A stretch of 64,000 nt of DNA from JBEBSD01 sp040394475 (GTDB lineage: Bacteria > Bacteroidota > Bacteroidia > Cytophagales > Spirosomataceae): contig JBEBSD010000022.1 of the NCBI GenBank assembly GCA_040394475.1, positions 1 to 64,000 on the forward strand, written 5' to 3'. Shown one piece after another: positions 1 through 7,612 of this stretch (position 1 is the first letter of the stretch; each line of letters opens with the position of its first letter). A program made the position numbers and the translations under genes. Under the pieces are notes generated by a model, which was given only the letters and a program-made list of their open reading frames with translations, made no database searches and was not told where the DNA came from.

Positions 1-176
1 TGTAGTGCTTCCTACTTTTGTCTTCCCAATAAATCAAAGAACTCTCTTCCCCGCTCCCCTTTTGTTTGCCCCCTTGCCGGTGTGACCCGCCTGGGAAGCA
101 TCCCTAAAAAGAGGGAGAAATGTGGCCTGCTTCATGGCCCGGTTTCCTGCTTGCTATCCGATGATCTCTCTCAATC
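1..176 (-). other. Predicted leader of an rRNA operon lying left of the window
   Basis: No convincing protein gene is seen here. Read on the minus strand, 42 down to 34 is GTTCTTTGA, followed by an ATTGGGAA-type stretch and an A/G-rich run leading off the window edge. Bacteroidota 16S rRNA genes are commonly preceded by just such a GTTCTTTGA (boxA-like) element followed by a TATTGGGAA-type sequence. With a good promoter at 183-215 pointing the same way, the simplest reading is the transcribed leader of an rRNA operon whose 16S gene starts beyond position 1. This is inference from pattern memory, because the rRNA itself is not visible. A 35-codon ORF inside it on the minus strand is probably chance. 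Confidence 0.55.
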
Positions 177-182
177 GGGGTG

Positions 183-215
183 CAAAGATATGAAAACTCT
201 TTCGCTAAATCCAAA
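183..215 (-). promoter_or_regulatory. Bacteroidota promoter firing leftward
   Basis: On the minus strand the -33 element TTTG (215-212) is followed after 21 bp by a perfect -7 element TATCTTTG (190-183). This is the consensus TTTG/TAnnTTTG used by the primary sigma factor of Bacteroidota. It faces away from the SDR gene, so it must serve the gene or rRNA operon to the left. Confidence 0.75.
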
Positions 216-380
216 TAAAAATGAAAGGTTTTTTTCTGGATGAGGTTCGTCTTCTTTCAAACCGCCGCGTTTATCAGACCCGGAAAAGAGATAACGCCTT
301 GCACCTGCTTTTAGTTTCAGAAGACGTAACTATTTTCTTCTGCCGGCTTCAAACGGCTTACCATCTGCTGGTTGCAGGCG

Positions 381-1151
381 TCACCATTTTTCAGGGGGAT
401 TAGGGCTGATGGCGATCCAACCCCCATCCACTACCAGATTCTGCCCGGTGATATGCCCGGCATCCGGCGCCAAAAAAAATAAAACGGCATTCGAAATATC
501 GGCCGTGGTGGCAGGTCTGCCCGTAGGAGTAAGCGCCGACCATACGGCCGCATACTCAGGATCGCTTTGGGTACGCTCGGTCAGCGTTGCCCCGGGCGCC
601 ACTGTATTGACTGTTATCCCGTACTGTGAAAGTTCAATTACCAGGTTTTTGGCTAACATTTCCAGTGCTGCTTTTGTCATTCCGTAAGCCGCCAATCCTT
701 TATGCGCCTGGTGACCTGTGACCGAAGACATAAAGAGTATCCTGCCTCCGTGCCCTTGCGACCGCATTTGCCGTGCAGCCGCCTGCGCCAGCAGAAAGCT
801 CCCCGCCAAGTTCAATTCCAGCACCTTCATCAGATCTGCAGCGGGATATTCGAAGAAATCACCGAATAACGTAATTCCCGCGTTGGCCACCACAAAATCC
901 AGTTTCCCATAGGCAGAAACCGCACTATCGACCAATTCCGTGATCACATTTTCCCTGGAAACATCCCCCCATGTCCCGAGGCATACACCTCCTTCCGCAA
1001 CAATTGCTTCCGACGCGGCCCGGGCAAGCTGCTCATCCAAGTCATTCAGGACGACAAAGGCACCTCTCCGGGCAAGACTTCTTGCAATCTCAAACCCAAT
1101 CCCTTGTCCGGCTCCCGTTACAATTCCAACGTATCCTGAAAAATCTGACAT
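381..1151 (-). CDS. SDR-family NAD(P)-dependent oxidoreductase
   Basis: A classical short-chain dehydrogenase/reductase of 256 residues from the ATG at 1151. The cofactor motif TGAGQGIG is at residues 12-19, NAG at 90-92, the catalytic Ser in the MSS motif near 142-143, and Tyr156/Lys160 form the YxxxK pair. It ends in the usual GQNLVVDGGW segment. An in-frame GTG at 1166 would add five residues, but the ATG places the Rossmann beta-strand at the normal distance from the N-terminus. It lies 51 bp downstream of a sugar-acid type dehydratase on the same strand and is probably co-transcribed with it. Inference: it oxidises a sugar or reduces a keto-sugar intermediate in that pathway. The substrate cannot be read from sequence, and a FabG-like reductase is possible but less likely in this context. 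Confidence 0.88.
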   Translation of the reverse strand: MSDFSGYVGIVTGAGQGIGFEIARSLARRGAFVVLNDLDEQLARAASEAIVAEGGVCLGTWGDVSRENVITELVDSAVSAYGKLDFVVANAGITLFGDFFEYPAADLMKVLELNLAGSFLLAQAAARQMRSQGHGGRILFMSSVTGHQAHKGLAAYGMTKAALEMLAKNLVIELSQYGITVNTVAPGATLTERTQSDPEYAAVWSALTPTGRPATTADISNAVLFFLAPDAGHITGQNLVVDGGWIAISPNPPEKW

Positions 1152-1202
1152 AGCATTATTTTCCACCGCTCTGAACCTGACGGTGTTTCAAATCTGATTA
1201 TA

Positions 1203-2921
1203 TTAATGTGAATCACGTGTCACCTTGTCACCCGACCCTCCTCTTAAAAAGTCCAGGTCGGCGCCCAGATGTGCCTGGTTCACGTGCTGAATATATAACT
1301 TAACGTACCCTCTGTCGTAACCGAGGTCAGGCTTTTGCCATTCCGCCCTCCGCCTGGACAATTCCTCTTCCGCAACGTCCAGTTGTAAGCTCCGGGCCTC
1401 TACATCCAATACTATATAATCACCCTCCCGTACCAATGCCAGCGTCCCTCCGTCTGCCGCTTCAGGAGAAACGTGCAATATCACCGTCCCGAAACCCGTC
1501 CCACTCATCCTTCCGTCCGAAATCCGGATCATATCGTTCACACCTTTATCCAGCAATTTTTTAGGGAGTCCCATATTACCTACTTCCGGCATTCCCGGAT
1601 ATCCTTTGGGTCCCACCATTTTGAGGACCAGGATACTGTCTTCATCCACTTCCAGCTCCGGGTCTTCAATCCGCTTCTTATAATCGTCTATATCTTCAAA
1701 CACCACGGCCTTCCCCCTGTGTTTCATCAGCTTCGGATTCAATGACGCCGATGGCTTGATCACAGCGCCGTTTTCACACAGATTCCCCTTCAGCACTGCC
1801 AGTCCCGTCAGGTTTTTAACCGGTTCCTCCAGCGTTTTAATAACGTCTCTGTCGTAACAAACAACGCTTTGGCAATTTGCCTCCACCGTTTTACCATTCA
1901 CCGTTATCGCTTGCCGGTGCAGCCTGCCAAGTAATTCCTTCTGAACCACCGGAATCCCGCCGGCGTAATAAAAATCCTCCATGAAGTAGGCGCCGGAGGG
2001 CTGCAGATTTCCCAATAGCGGGATCCCCGCAGAAAGCCGGTCGAAATCGTCGATGGTCAGCGGGACGCCGATGCGGGCTGCGATGGCCAGCAAATGGAGC
2101 ACGAAATTGGTAGAGCCCCCAATGGCGGCATTGACCATAATGGCATTTTCAAAAGCCTCTTTTACCAGTACCTGCGACAACCGGAGATCCTCTTTTACCA
2201 TCTCCACAATACGCCGCCCTGATAAATGCGCCAACACCTTCCGGCGGGAGTCGGCTGCAGGGATGGCGGCATTTTCGGGCAGCGTCAGGCCCAGCGATTC
2301 CACCATCACCGCCATGGTAGAAGCCGTCCCCATCACCGCGCAGTGCCCGTTGCTCCGGCTCATGCATCCCTCTGCTTCCGTCAGTTCGGCCTGGGTCATC
2401 TCTCCCTGCCGGAACGCTTCACTAAACCGCCAGATGTCGCTGGTGGCAATACTTTTTCCCTGAAAACGCCCGGTAAGCATCGGACCTCCCGAAACCGTAA
2501 TCGTAGGAAGATTAACGCTGGCAGCCCCCATTACCAGTGAGGGAGTTGTTTTATCGCAGCCGCACAGCAGGACCACCCCGTCCATGGGATTGGCCCGGAT
2601 CGATTCTTCCACGTCCATGCTGGAGAGGTTCCGGTAAAGCATCGCCGTCGGCTTGATCAGGGTTTCCCCCAGCGACATTACCGGAAATTCCAGGGGAAAA
2701 CCACCCGCTTCCCAAACGCCTCTTTTCACCGATTCCGCCAATTCGCGGAAATGGCCGTTACACGGCGTAAACCCTGAATACGTATTGCAAATGCCTATTA
2801 CCGGCCGCCCGTCAAACTCATCAGACGGATATCCCTGGTTCTTCATCCAAGAACGGTAAATGAATCCGTCCTTCCCTTCCCGTCCAAACCATCCCCTGCT
2901 TCTTAATTCCTTCTCAGCCAT
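1203..2921 (-). CDS. IlvD/Edd-family dehydratase, sugar-acid (arabinonate-type) subgroup
   Basis: A 572-residue [Fe-S] dehydratase. Cys54 (in TPCNGHF), Cys122 (in GCDKTTP) and Cys194 (in GHCAVMGTAST) match the three cluster ligands of the family. The N-terminal RSWMKNQG/FDGRPVIGICNT block and DVEESIRANPMDGVVLL are typical of the L-arabinonate/sugar-acid dehydratase branch rather than of biosynthetic dihydroxyacid dehydratase. These enzymes dehydrate aldonic acids to 2-keto-3-deoxy acids in the cytoplasm. No ilv genes are nearby, and the leu genes are 50 kb away with their own control. The SDR gene downstream supports a catabolic sugar-acid role. The exact aldonate substrate is unknown, and annotation as branched-chain IlvD would probably be wrong. 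Confidence 0.85.
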   Translation of the reverse strand: MAEKELRSRGWFGREGKDGFIYRSWMKNQGYPSDEFDGRPVIGICNTYSGFTPCNGHFRELAESVKRGVWEAGGFPLEFPVMSLGETLIKPTAMLYRNLSSMDVEESIRANPMDGVVLLCGCDKTTPSLVMGAASVNLPTITVSGGPMLTGRFQGKSIATSDIWRFSEAFRQGEMTQAELTEAEGCMSRSNGHCAVMGTASTMAVMVESLGLTLPENAAIPAADSRRKVLAHLSGRRIVEMVKEDLRLSQVLVKEAFENAIMVNAAIGGSTNFVLHLLAIAARIGVPLTIDDFDRLSAGIPLLGNLQPSGAYFMEDFYYAGGIPVVQKELLGRLHRQAITVNGKTVEANCQSVVCYDRDVIKTLEEPVKNLTGLAVLKGNLCENGAVIKPSASLNPKLMKHRGKAVVFEDIDDYKKRIEDPELEVDEDSILVLKMVGPKGYPGMPEVGNMGLPKKLLDKGVNDMIRISDGRMSGTGFGTVILHVSPEAADGGTLALVREGDYIVLDVEARSLQLDVAEEELSRRRAEWQKPDLGYDRGYVKLYIQHVNQAHLGADLDFLRGGSGDKVTRDSH

Positions 2922-3100
2922 GTATTTTATGTTTTTGATTTGGCGCCAATATGAAATGTTCTACTTTTGACCAGCGCTGCAATTATTAGCTAAAGGAGAA
3001 TCTAATATTATTTTAAGCATCATTTCCTGTTTTTTTTACTTCTGCTTAGTATTTTGGAAGTGTTTTAAGGTCACCCCTAACCAGAACCCTTGTTTTCAGA

Positions 3101-4378
3101 ATGTTGCACTTATCCAGAATTGTGTATGTTACGGTATGGTTTTACCTGCTTACCTGGTCACCACCGTCCTTCAGTCAACGGGAAAACGAACTTCGGGAAT
3201 CGGATCCCTTCCTGGTAAACCTGTTCAAAAAAAATCCGCAACGTTTTGAAAAATTCCTGGCCGATCCCTCGCAATATGAAATCCAGGTACTTTACACCAG
3301 GATTGACCGTGACCGTAAAAACATTCCCCGTTTCACAACGTACCGGTACCAGGCCGATGCCAACCGGTATTTTTACCCGGCCAGTACCATCAAACTGCCC
3401 GCCGCTGTACTGGCCCTGGAAAAGCTGAACCTGCTGGATAAACCTTCCCTGGATAAATTCACCCCGATGCTGACCCGTGCGGAACGCCCCTCACAGACAG
3501 CGGTAAGCCGTGACACTACGGCGGAAAACGGCCTTCCGTCGGTTGCCCATTACATTCGTAAAATATTGCTGGCCAGCGACAACGACGCCTACAACCGCCT
3601 GTATGAGTTTTTGGGACTGGACTATTTCAACCAGACGATGCGGGAAAAGGGATATTCCCATTTCCGGGCGACCCACCGGCTGGAAACCGCCCTCACGCCG
3701 GAAGAAAACCGCTTTACCAACCCGGTACTGTTTGAGGAAGACGGCCAGGTACGGTACGAACAGCCCGGGGCCTATGCCGGTCAATCCTATACTGCACCCG
3801 ATCCCATCCTGAAGGGGAAAGGCTATGTCAAAAATGGTGAAACCGTCATGACCCCCTTCGATTTCCGGGAAAAGAACTTCTTTGCCCTGACCGATCAGCA
3901 CCAGTTTATCAAAAACCTTATGTTCCCGCATCAGGCCCCCCCGGGACAACAGTTCAGACTGACCGAGGATGACTACCAGTTCCTGTACCAATACATGTCG
4001 CAGCTCCCTGTAGAAACCGCCTACCCCGAATACTATACGGACTCGCTGGACGACGGATCCGTAAAATTTCTGCTTTTCGGCAAAACCAACAAACGGATCC
4101 CACGCCATATCCGTAGTTTCAATAAAATAGGCAACGCCTACGGATACCTGATTGACAACGCCTATATTGTCGATTTTGAAATGGGGGTGGAGTTTTTATT
4201 ATCTGCCGTAATTTCCTGCAACGAGGATCAGATCCTGAATGATAACCGATACGACTATGAAGTTTACGGCTATCAATTCATGGCGGATCTGGGCAAAACC
4301 ATCCTGGAATACGAACTTAACCGGAAACGGAGAGAACGACCGGATCTCAGCCGTTTTGAAGTGGAATATGATAAATAG
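3101..4378 (+). CDS. Secreted serine hydrolase, beta-lactamase/penicillin-binding fold
   Basis: 425 residues starting with a hydrophobic signal peptide that probably ends near residue 25 (SFSQ). YPASTIK places the nucleophile Ser95 and Lys98 of an SxxK motif, and SDN at 159-161 resembles the second motif of class A beta-lactamases and PBPs. The family is annotated as a class A beta-lactamase-related serine hydrolase. The C-terminal half (residues 200-425) is longer than a true class A enzyme (about 290 residues), and I see no clear KTG motif in the usual place. Hydrolysis of an ester or peptide in the periplasm is more likely than antibiotic resistance. It stands alone, transcribed divergently from the dehydratase gene across a 180-bp gap. 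Confidence 0.75.
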   Translation: MLHLSRIVYVTVWFYLLTWSPPSFSQRENELRESDPFLVNLFKKNPQRFEKFLADPSQYEIQVLYTRIDRDRKNIPRFTTYRYQADANRYFYPASTIKLPAAVLALEKLNLLDKPSLDKFTPMLTRAERPSQTAVSRDTTAENGLPSVAHYIRKILLASDNDAYNRLYEFLGLDYFNQTMREKGYSHFRATHRLETALTPEENRFTNPVLFEEDGQVRYEQPGAYAGQSYTAPDPILKGKGYVKNGETVMTPFDFREKNFFALTDQHQFIKNLMFPHQAPPGQQFRLTEDDYQFLYQYMSQLPVETAYPEYYTDSLDDGSVKFLLFGKTNKRIPRHIRSFNKIGNAYGYLIDNAYIVDFEMGVEFLLSAVISCNEDQILNDNRYDYEVYGYQFMADLGKTILEYELNRKRRERPDLSRFEVEYDK

Positions 4379-4408
4379 CGCCGCCTCACCTACCCGGCAC
4401 CAACGCGG

Positions 4409-4792
4409 TCAGTTTCGTGCAAACCGGCAGAAATAAAGGTTTAGTCCGTGCGCGATGATCAACAAGGCAGAACCAACGTAGCTGGTATAGTGAAATAGTT
4501 CATTTGACTCTTCCAGGAGCAACGAAACTGAAAAAATACTGAAAGCAGCCCAGAGTAAGCGGTTTAACCAGGGTGCATGGGCATGCCTCGTCGCAAAATA
4601 AACGGCGATCCCGTTGACTGCGATAAACAGGTAATTCATCAAATGCAGGCCGGCAATCAAATCATCCTTCATCCATAGCGAAGAACTCACCGCCAGCAGC
4701 GGCGTGACAATACAATGGATGATACACAACACAGAACCTGCGATGCCGAAATAGTCTGCGTTACCGTGAATATGTGTTTCCTGCGATTTCAT
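4409..4792 (-). CDS. MerC-domain inner membrane protein
   Basis: 127 residues with four predicted membrane helices. The first carries Cys23, His26 and Cys27 in an LCIIHCIVTP context, the signature of MerC, a metal-ion uptake/transfer protein first described in mercury-resistance operons. No other mer gene is near. In Bacteroidota, MerC-domain proteins are often found with Fur-family regulators rather than with mercuric reductase. A 15-bp Fur-type palindrome overlaps the promoter of this gene, which supports a role in metal homeostasis, perhaps zinc. It begins 16 nt after the -7 element, so its 5' UTR must be very short. Confidence 0.82.
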   Translation of the reverse strand: MKSQETHIHGNADYFGIAGSVLCIIHCIVTPLLAVSSSLWMKDDLIAGLHLMNYLFIAVNGIAVYFATRHAHAPWLNRLLWAAFSIFSVSLLLEESNELFHYTSYVGSALLIIAHGLNLYFCRFARN

Positions 4793-4800
4793 AAGTTTTG

Positions 4801-4832
4801 CAAAGATAACAACAAGCTTCTATACCCTGCAA
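4801..4832 (-). promoter_or_regulatory. Promoter of the merC-like gene
   Basis: On the minus strand, TATCTTTG (4808-4801) is a perfect -7 element. Twenty bases upstream is TTGC (4832-4829), an acceptable -33 element. The -33 lies inside the palindrome at 4828-4842. Confidence 0.7.
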
Positions 4833-4842
4833 CATTGTTGCA
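4828..4842. promoter_or_regulatory. Candidate Fur-family (Zur/Fur-like) operator
   Basis: TGCAACATTGTTGCA is a perfect inverted repeat of 7-1-7 geometry with TG...CA ends. This is the architecture of operators bound by Fur-superfamily metalloregulators (the Fur and Zur consensus sites have the same 7-1-7 layout). It covers the -33 element of the merC-like promoter, so bound protein should block transcription. The regulator gene is not in the window. Which metal is sensed is inference. Confidence 0.6.
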
Positions 4843-4993
4843 AGTATTTTTTTTACCGGCTCCCGCGACGGCGATTGCTTTAAAGAGACCGGCCTGCCTG
4901 TCCGATCGTTGGCTGCTATCAAAAAAAAATTGCGCCCAATCTCTCCAATCCCTATATTGCCTGCCTGTTTCACTCATTCATTACAATAACACC

Positions 4994-6031
4994 ATGACCT
5001 GGCAACCTCACCCTGACCGTTACGCGCATATGCCTTATAACCGATGCGGAAAAAGCGGTTTAAAGCTTCCGGCTATTTCCCTGGGATTCTGGCATAATTT
5101 CGGTGAGGACACCGCCCACCAGGTAAAGCAGGCCATTTGCCGGAAAGCGTTTGATCTGGGAATCACTCATTTCGACCTGGCCAACAATTACGGTCCTCCT
5201 CCGGGGAGCGCCGAAACGGCGTTTGGCAAAATCCTGAAAGAAGACTTCGCCAGCTTCCGCGATCAGCTGGTCATCAGCTCCAAAGCCGGCTATCATATGT
5301 GGCCGGGCCCTTACGGGGAATGGGGCAGCCGGAAATACCTCATTTCAAGCTGCGACCAGTCGCTGAAAAGGCTCGGAACCGATTATGTGGACATTTTTTA
5401 CTCCCACCGTTTTGACCCGGGGACCCCGCTTGAAGAAACAATGATGGCCCTGGATCATATCGTACGCTCCGGCCGTGCCTTGTACGTAGGGATCTCCTCC
5501 TACAATTCACAAAGGTCACAACAGGCCCTGGCGATTCTGAAGGCGCTCGGAACTCCCTGCCTGATCCATCAGCCCAGCTATTCCATGCTGAACCGCTGGA
5601 TTGAAGAAGACCATTTACTGGACACGCTCGAGCCGCACGGCGTAGGGACGATCGTTTTCTCCCCGCTCGCGCAGGGGATGCTGACGACCAAGTACTTAAA
5701 GGAGGTGCCTGTCAGCAGCCGCGCCGCCCAAAACAAATCACTGAACCCCAATTTCCTGAGTGACGAAAACCTGGCCCATATCCGTGCATTAAATAAAATT
5801 GCTGAACGTCGGGGGCAGACGCTCGCACAAATGGCGCTTGCCTGGGTACTGCGCGACCCCCGTGTTACTTCCGCTCTCATCGGTGCCAGCCGCCCGGAGC
5901 AGGTCGTTGATTGTGCGGGGGCTATTCACAACCTTGCCTTTACGCCCGACGAACTACAGGAAATAGACCAGTATGCGCTGAACGGCAATATCAATATCTG
6001 GGCTGCGTCCGCGGAACAGCCATCTGTCTGA
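4994..6031 (+). CDS. Aldo/keto reductase, YghZ / L-glyceraldehyde 3-phosphate reductase type
   Basis: 345 residues from the ATG at 4994. The open frame extends upstream, but the N-terminal MTWQPHPDRYxxMPYxRCGxSGLxLP block is the conserved start of the YghZ subgroup. The AKR catalytic tetrad is Asp61, Tyr66, Lys97 and His138, and the C-terminal IGASRPEQV segment binds the NADPH phosphate region. Enzymes of this subgroup reduce L-glyceraldehyde 3-phosphate, and also methylglyoxal and other aldehydes, in the cytoplasm. It ends 15 bp from the convergent thymidine kinase gene, and no terminator is visible between them. Confidence 0.87.
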   Translation: MTWQPHPDRYAHMPYNRCGKSGLKLPAISLGFWHNFGEDTAHQVKQAICRKAFDLGITHFDLANNYGPPPGSAETAFGKILKEDFASFRDQLVISSKAGYHMWPGPYGEWGSRKYLISSCDQSLKRLGTDYVDIFYSHRFDPGTPLEETMMALDHIVRSGRALYVGISSYNSQRSQQALAILKALGTPCLIHQPSYSMLNRWIEEDHLLDTLEPHGVGTIVFSPLAQGMLTTKYLKEVPVSSRAAQNKSLNPNFLSDENLAHIRALNKIAERRGQTLAQMALAWVLRDPRVTSALIGASRPEQVVDCAGAIHNLAFTPDELQEIDQYALNGNINIWAASAEQPSV

Positions 6032-6046
6032 GGGCAGCGCCGCGGA

Positions 6047-6628
6047 TCAAGGAGACTGGTGGAAACACCGCCGGCAGCGCGCTTCGTATTCTTTGGTTTC
6101 TCCCAGCATCACCTGCTCTTTATCCGGTGTCAACCGGTAAGAGTAGGTAGCAACCTCCCCGCACACCATGCAGATCGCATGTACCTTAGTCACGTATTCG
6201 GCAACAGCCAGTAACTGCGGCATGTACCCGAACGGAACACCTTTATAGTCCATGTCCAGGCCCGCTACGATGACCCGCTTTCCCTGGTTGGCCAGCGCGT
6301 TGCAGACATCGACGATAGCAGGCCCGAAAAACTGGGCTTCATCAATGCCGACCACGTCACAGTTTCCCGACAAGTCCCGTATTTCCCCGGCCGCTCCGAC
6401 CGGAATCGAGGGGATGGAATTTTCGTTATGGGAAACAATGTCGGCGTGATGGTAACGTTTATCAATTACGGGCTTAAAGATCCGGACATTCAGACGGGCG
6501 ATCAGGGCCCGGTTCAACCGCCGGATCAGCTCCTCTGTCTTGCCTGAAAACATAGCGCCGCAAATGACTTCTATCCAACCCGAATTACTTGCCAATGGCC
6601 CCTTTTTATGCAATGGTTCAATAAACAT
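6047..6628 (-). CDS. tdk: Thymidine kinase (type II)
   Basis: 193 residues, normal length for the TK1-like family. The Walker A GAMFSGKT is at 24-31, the catalytic base Glu97 lies in DEAQFF, and a zinc site is formed by Cys153/Cys156 and Cys185/Cys188. The lasso region DKEQVMLGETKEYEARC is present. It phosphorylates thymidine with ATP for pyrimidine salvage. It is divergent from the hypothetical gene at 6734 and convergent with the aldo/keto reductase. Confidence 0.96.
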   Translation of the reverse strand: MFIEPLHKKGPLASNSGWIEVICGAMFSGKTEELIRRLNRALIARLNVRIFKPVIDKRYHHADIVSHNENSIPSIPVGAAGEIRDLSGNCDVVGIDEAQFFGPAIVDVCNALANQGKRVIVAGLDMDYKGVPFGYMPQLLAVAEYVTKVHAICMVCGEVATYSYRLTPDKEQVMLGETKEYEARCRRCFHQSP

Positions 6629-6667
6629 ACCCGCAAATTATAATAGGCAGCCCGGTCAATTTTCTAT

Positions 6668-6675
6668 TATCTTTG
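6668..6675 (+). promoter_or_regulatory. -7 promoter element for the gene at 6734
   Basis: TATCTTTG matches the Bacteroidota -7 consensus exactly. No clear TTTG is found 19-21 bp upstream. It lies 58 bp before the start codon. Confidence 0.55.
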
Positions 6676-6733
6676 TAGGCGATAATTGCCTTACCGGAGC
6701 CGTCAAAACTCAATTCAACTACAATAATACATC

Positions 6734-7612
6734 ATGTCGGATATAGTAACCTCTGAAACGTTAAAAAAGTACACCCGCGAGTTCAGTGCGACCATTCTCA
6801 ATCGTGCTTACGCCCATAAAGCGACACTCAACGGTCATGACCTGCTCCAGCTAACCCCGATTAAGCCGATCAATCAAAACATTATCAGCCGGTTATCCGT
6901 TTACTGGAACAGTCAGCTGCAGCATTTCCAAAGCCCTTATTTCGACTTTTCCAATAACGAATTAAAAGATGCACTCCGGCAGTTTTCTTCGGTAGTTTCC
7001 CAACACATCGCACTCCGCCGCGAACACCTGGAGCCCTGGCTGGAAGATGCGGTCGGCAAAGAGCTGGCCTCACTGGATGCAAATGCGGAGCTGACCCCGG
7101 AAAACGAACTCAAAGTCCGGCAGTTTTCAGAGGTACTTCCGCTGCAACTGGACCGTCCTGCTCCGGCGGCGCCGGAGCCTGAAGCCACTTTTTCCTTCCT
7201 GGATATAATGTCCCCCGCCGATCCGCCGGCAGCGAGCACGCCTGCTCCCCCTGCAGCGCCCGCGCCTCCCGCAGCGCCATCGAACGGACGGCAGGAGCCC
7301 GCATCGATCAACAACCTTCACCGGGTAGAAATCCCCACCGCCTCCGACGAAGTCCGGTATGGCAGTGTGCGGGTCAAGCTGGAAAACATCGGGCAAAGCA
7401 TTCCGTTAGGACAGCGTTTTATGTTTATCGGGCAATTGTTCAAAGGTGATTTTGAAGCCTTCAACCGGGTAATCGACTCCCTGGATAAAGCAGGAACACA
7501 TGACGATGCGCTTCGTCTTATCAACGATCATTATGCACCGGAATTTTCCTGGAATCTTAAAGATGAAGCTGTCGGAGAATTGCTGTCGCTGGTGAAAAGA
7601 CGGTTCAGTTAG
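6734..7612 (+). CDS. Conserved Bacteroidota protein of unknown function
   Basis: 292 residues, without signal peptide or membrane helix, so probably cytoplasmic. It has a helical N-terminal domain (about 1-145), a Pro/Ala-rich linker (about 147-190, runs of PAPPAAP type) and a helical C-terminal domain (about 205-292) rich in conserved-looking motifs such as LGQRFMFIGQLFKGD and WNLKDEAVGELL. C-terminal domains like this, next to tdk, are familiar in Bacteroidota genomes, but no function is known to me. Its last 8 bp overlap the end of the convergent M20 gene. The linker suggests two domains that move independently. Confidence 0.8.
   Translation: MSDIVTSETLKKYTREFSATILNRAYAHKATLNGHDLLQLTPIKPINQNIISRLSVYWNSQLQHFQSPYFDFSNNELKDALRQFSSVVSQHIALRREHLEPWLEDAVGKELASLDANAELTPENELKVRQFSEVLPLQLDRPAPAAPEPEATFSFLDIMSPADPPAASTPAPPAAPAPPAAPSNGRQEPASINNLHRVEIPTASDEVRYGSVRVKLENIGQSIPLGQRFMFIGQLFKGDFEAFNRVIDSLDKAGTHDDALRLINDHYAPEFSWNLKDEAVGELLSLVKRRFS

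Noticed and set aside
76..140. A minus-strand short ORF (about 35 codons) in the left leader
   Set aside because: Chance frame in a predicted rRNA leader; no conserved feature.
3101..4378. Class A beta-lactamase giving antibiotic resistance
   Set aside because: SxxK and SDN are present, but the chain is about 130 residues longer, and the KTG motif and omega-loop pattern are not evident.
4409..4792. Part of a mercury-resistance operon
   Set aside because: No merR, merA, merT or merP nearby; the operator is Fur-type and not MerR-type.
4715..4993. N-terminal extension of the aldo/keto reductase
   Set aside because: The extension overlaps the merC-like gene and its promoter and is low in sense; the family starts at MTWQPHPDRY (4994).
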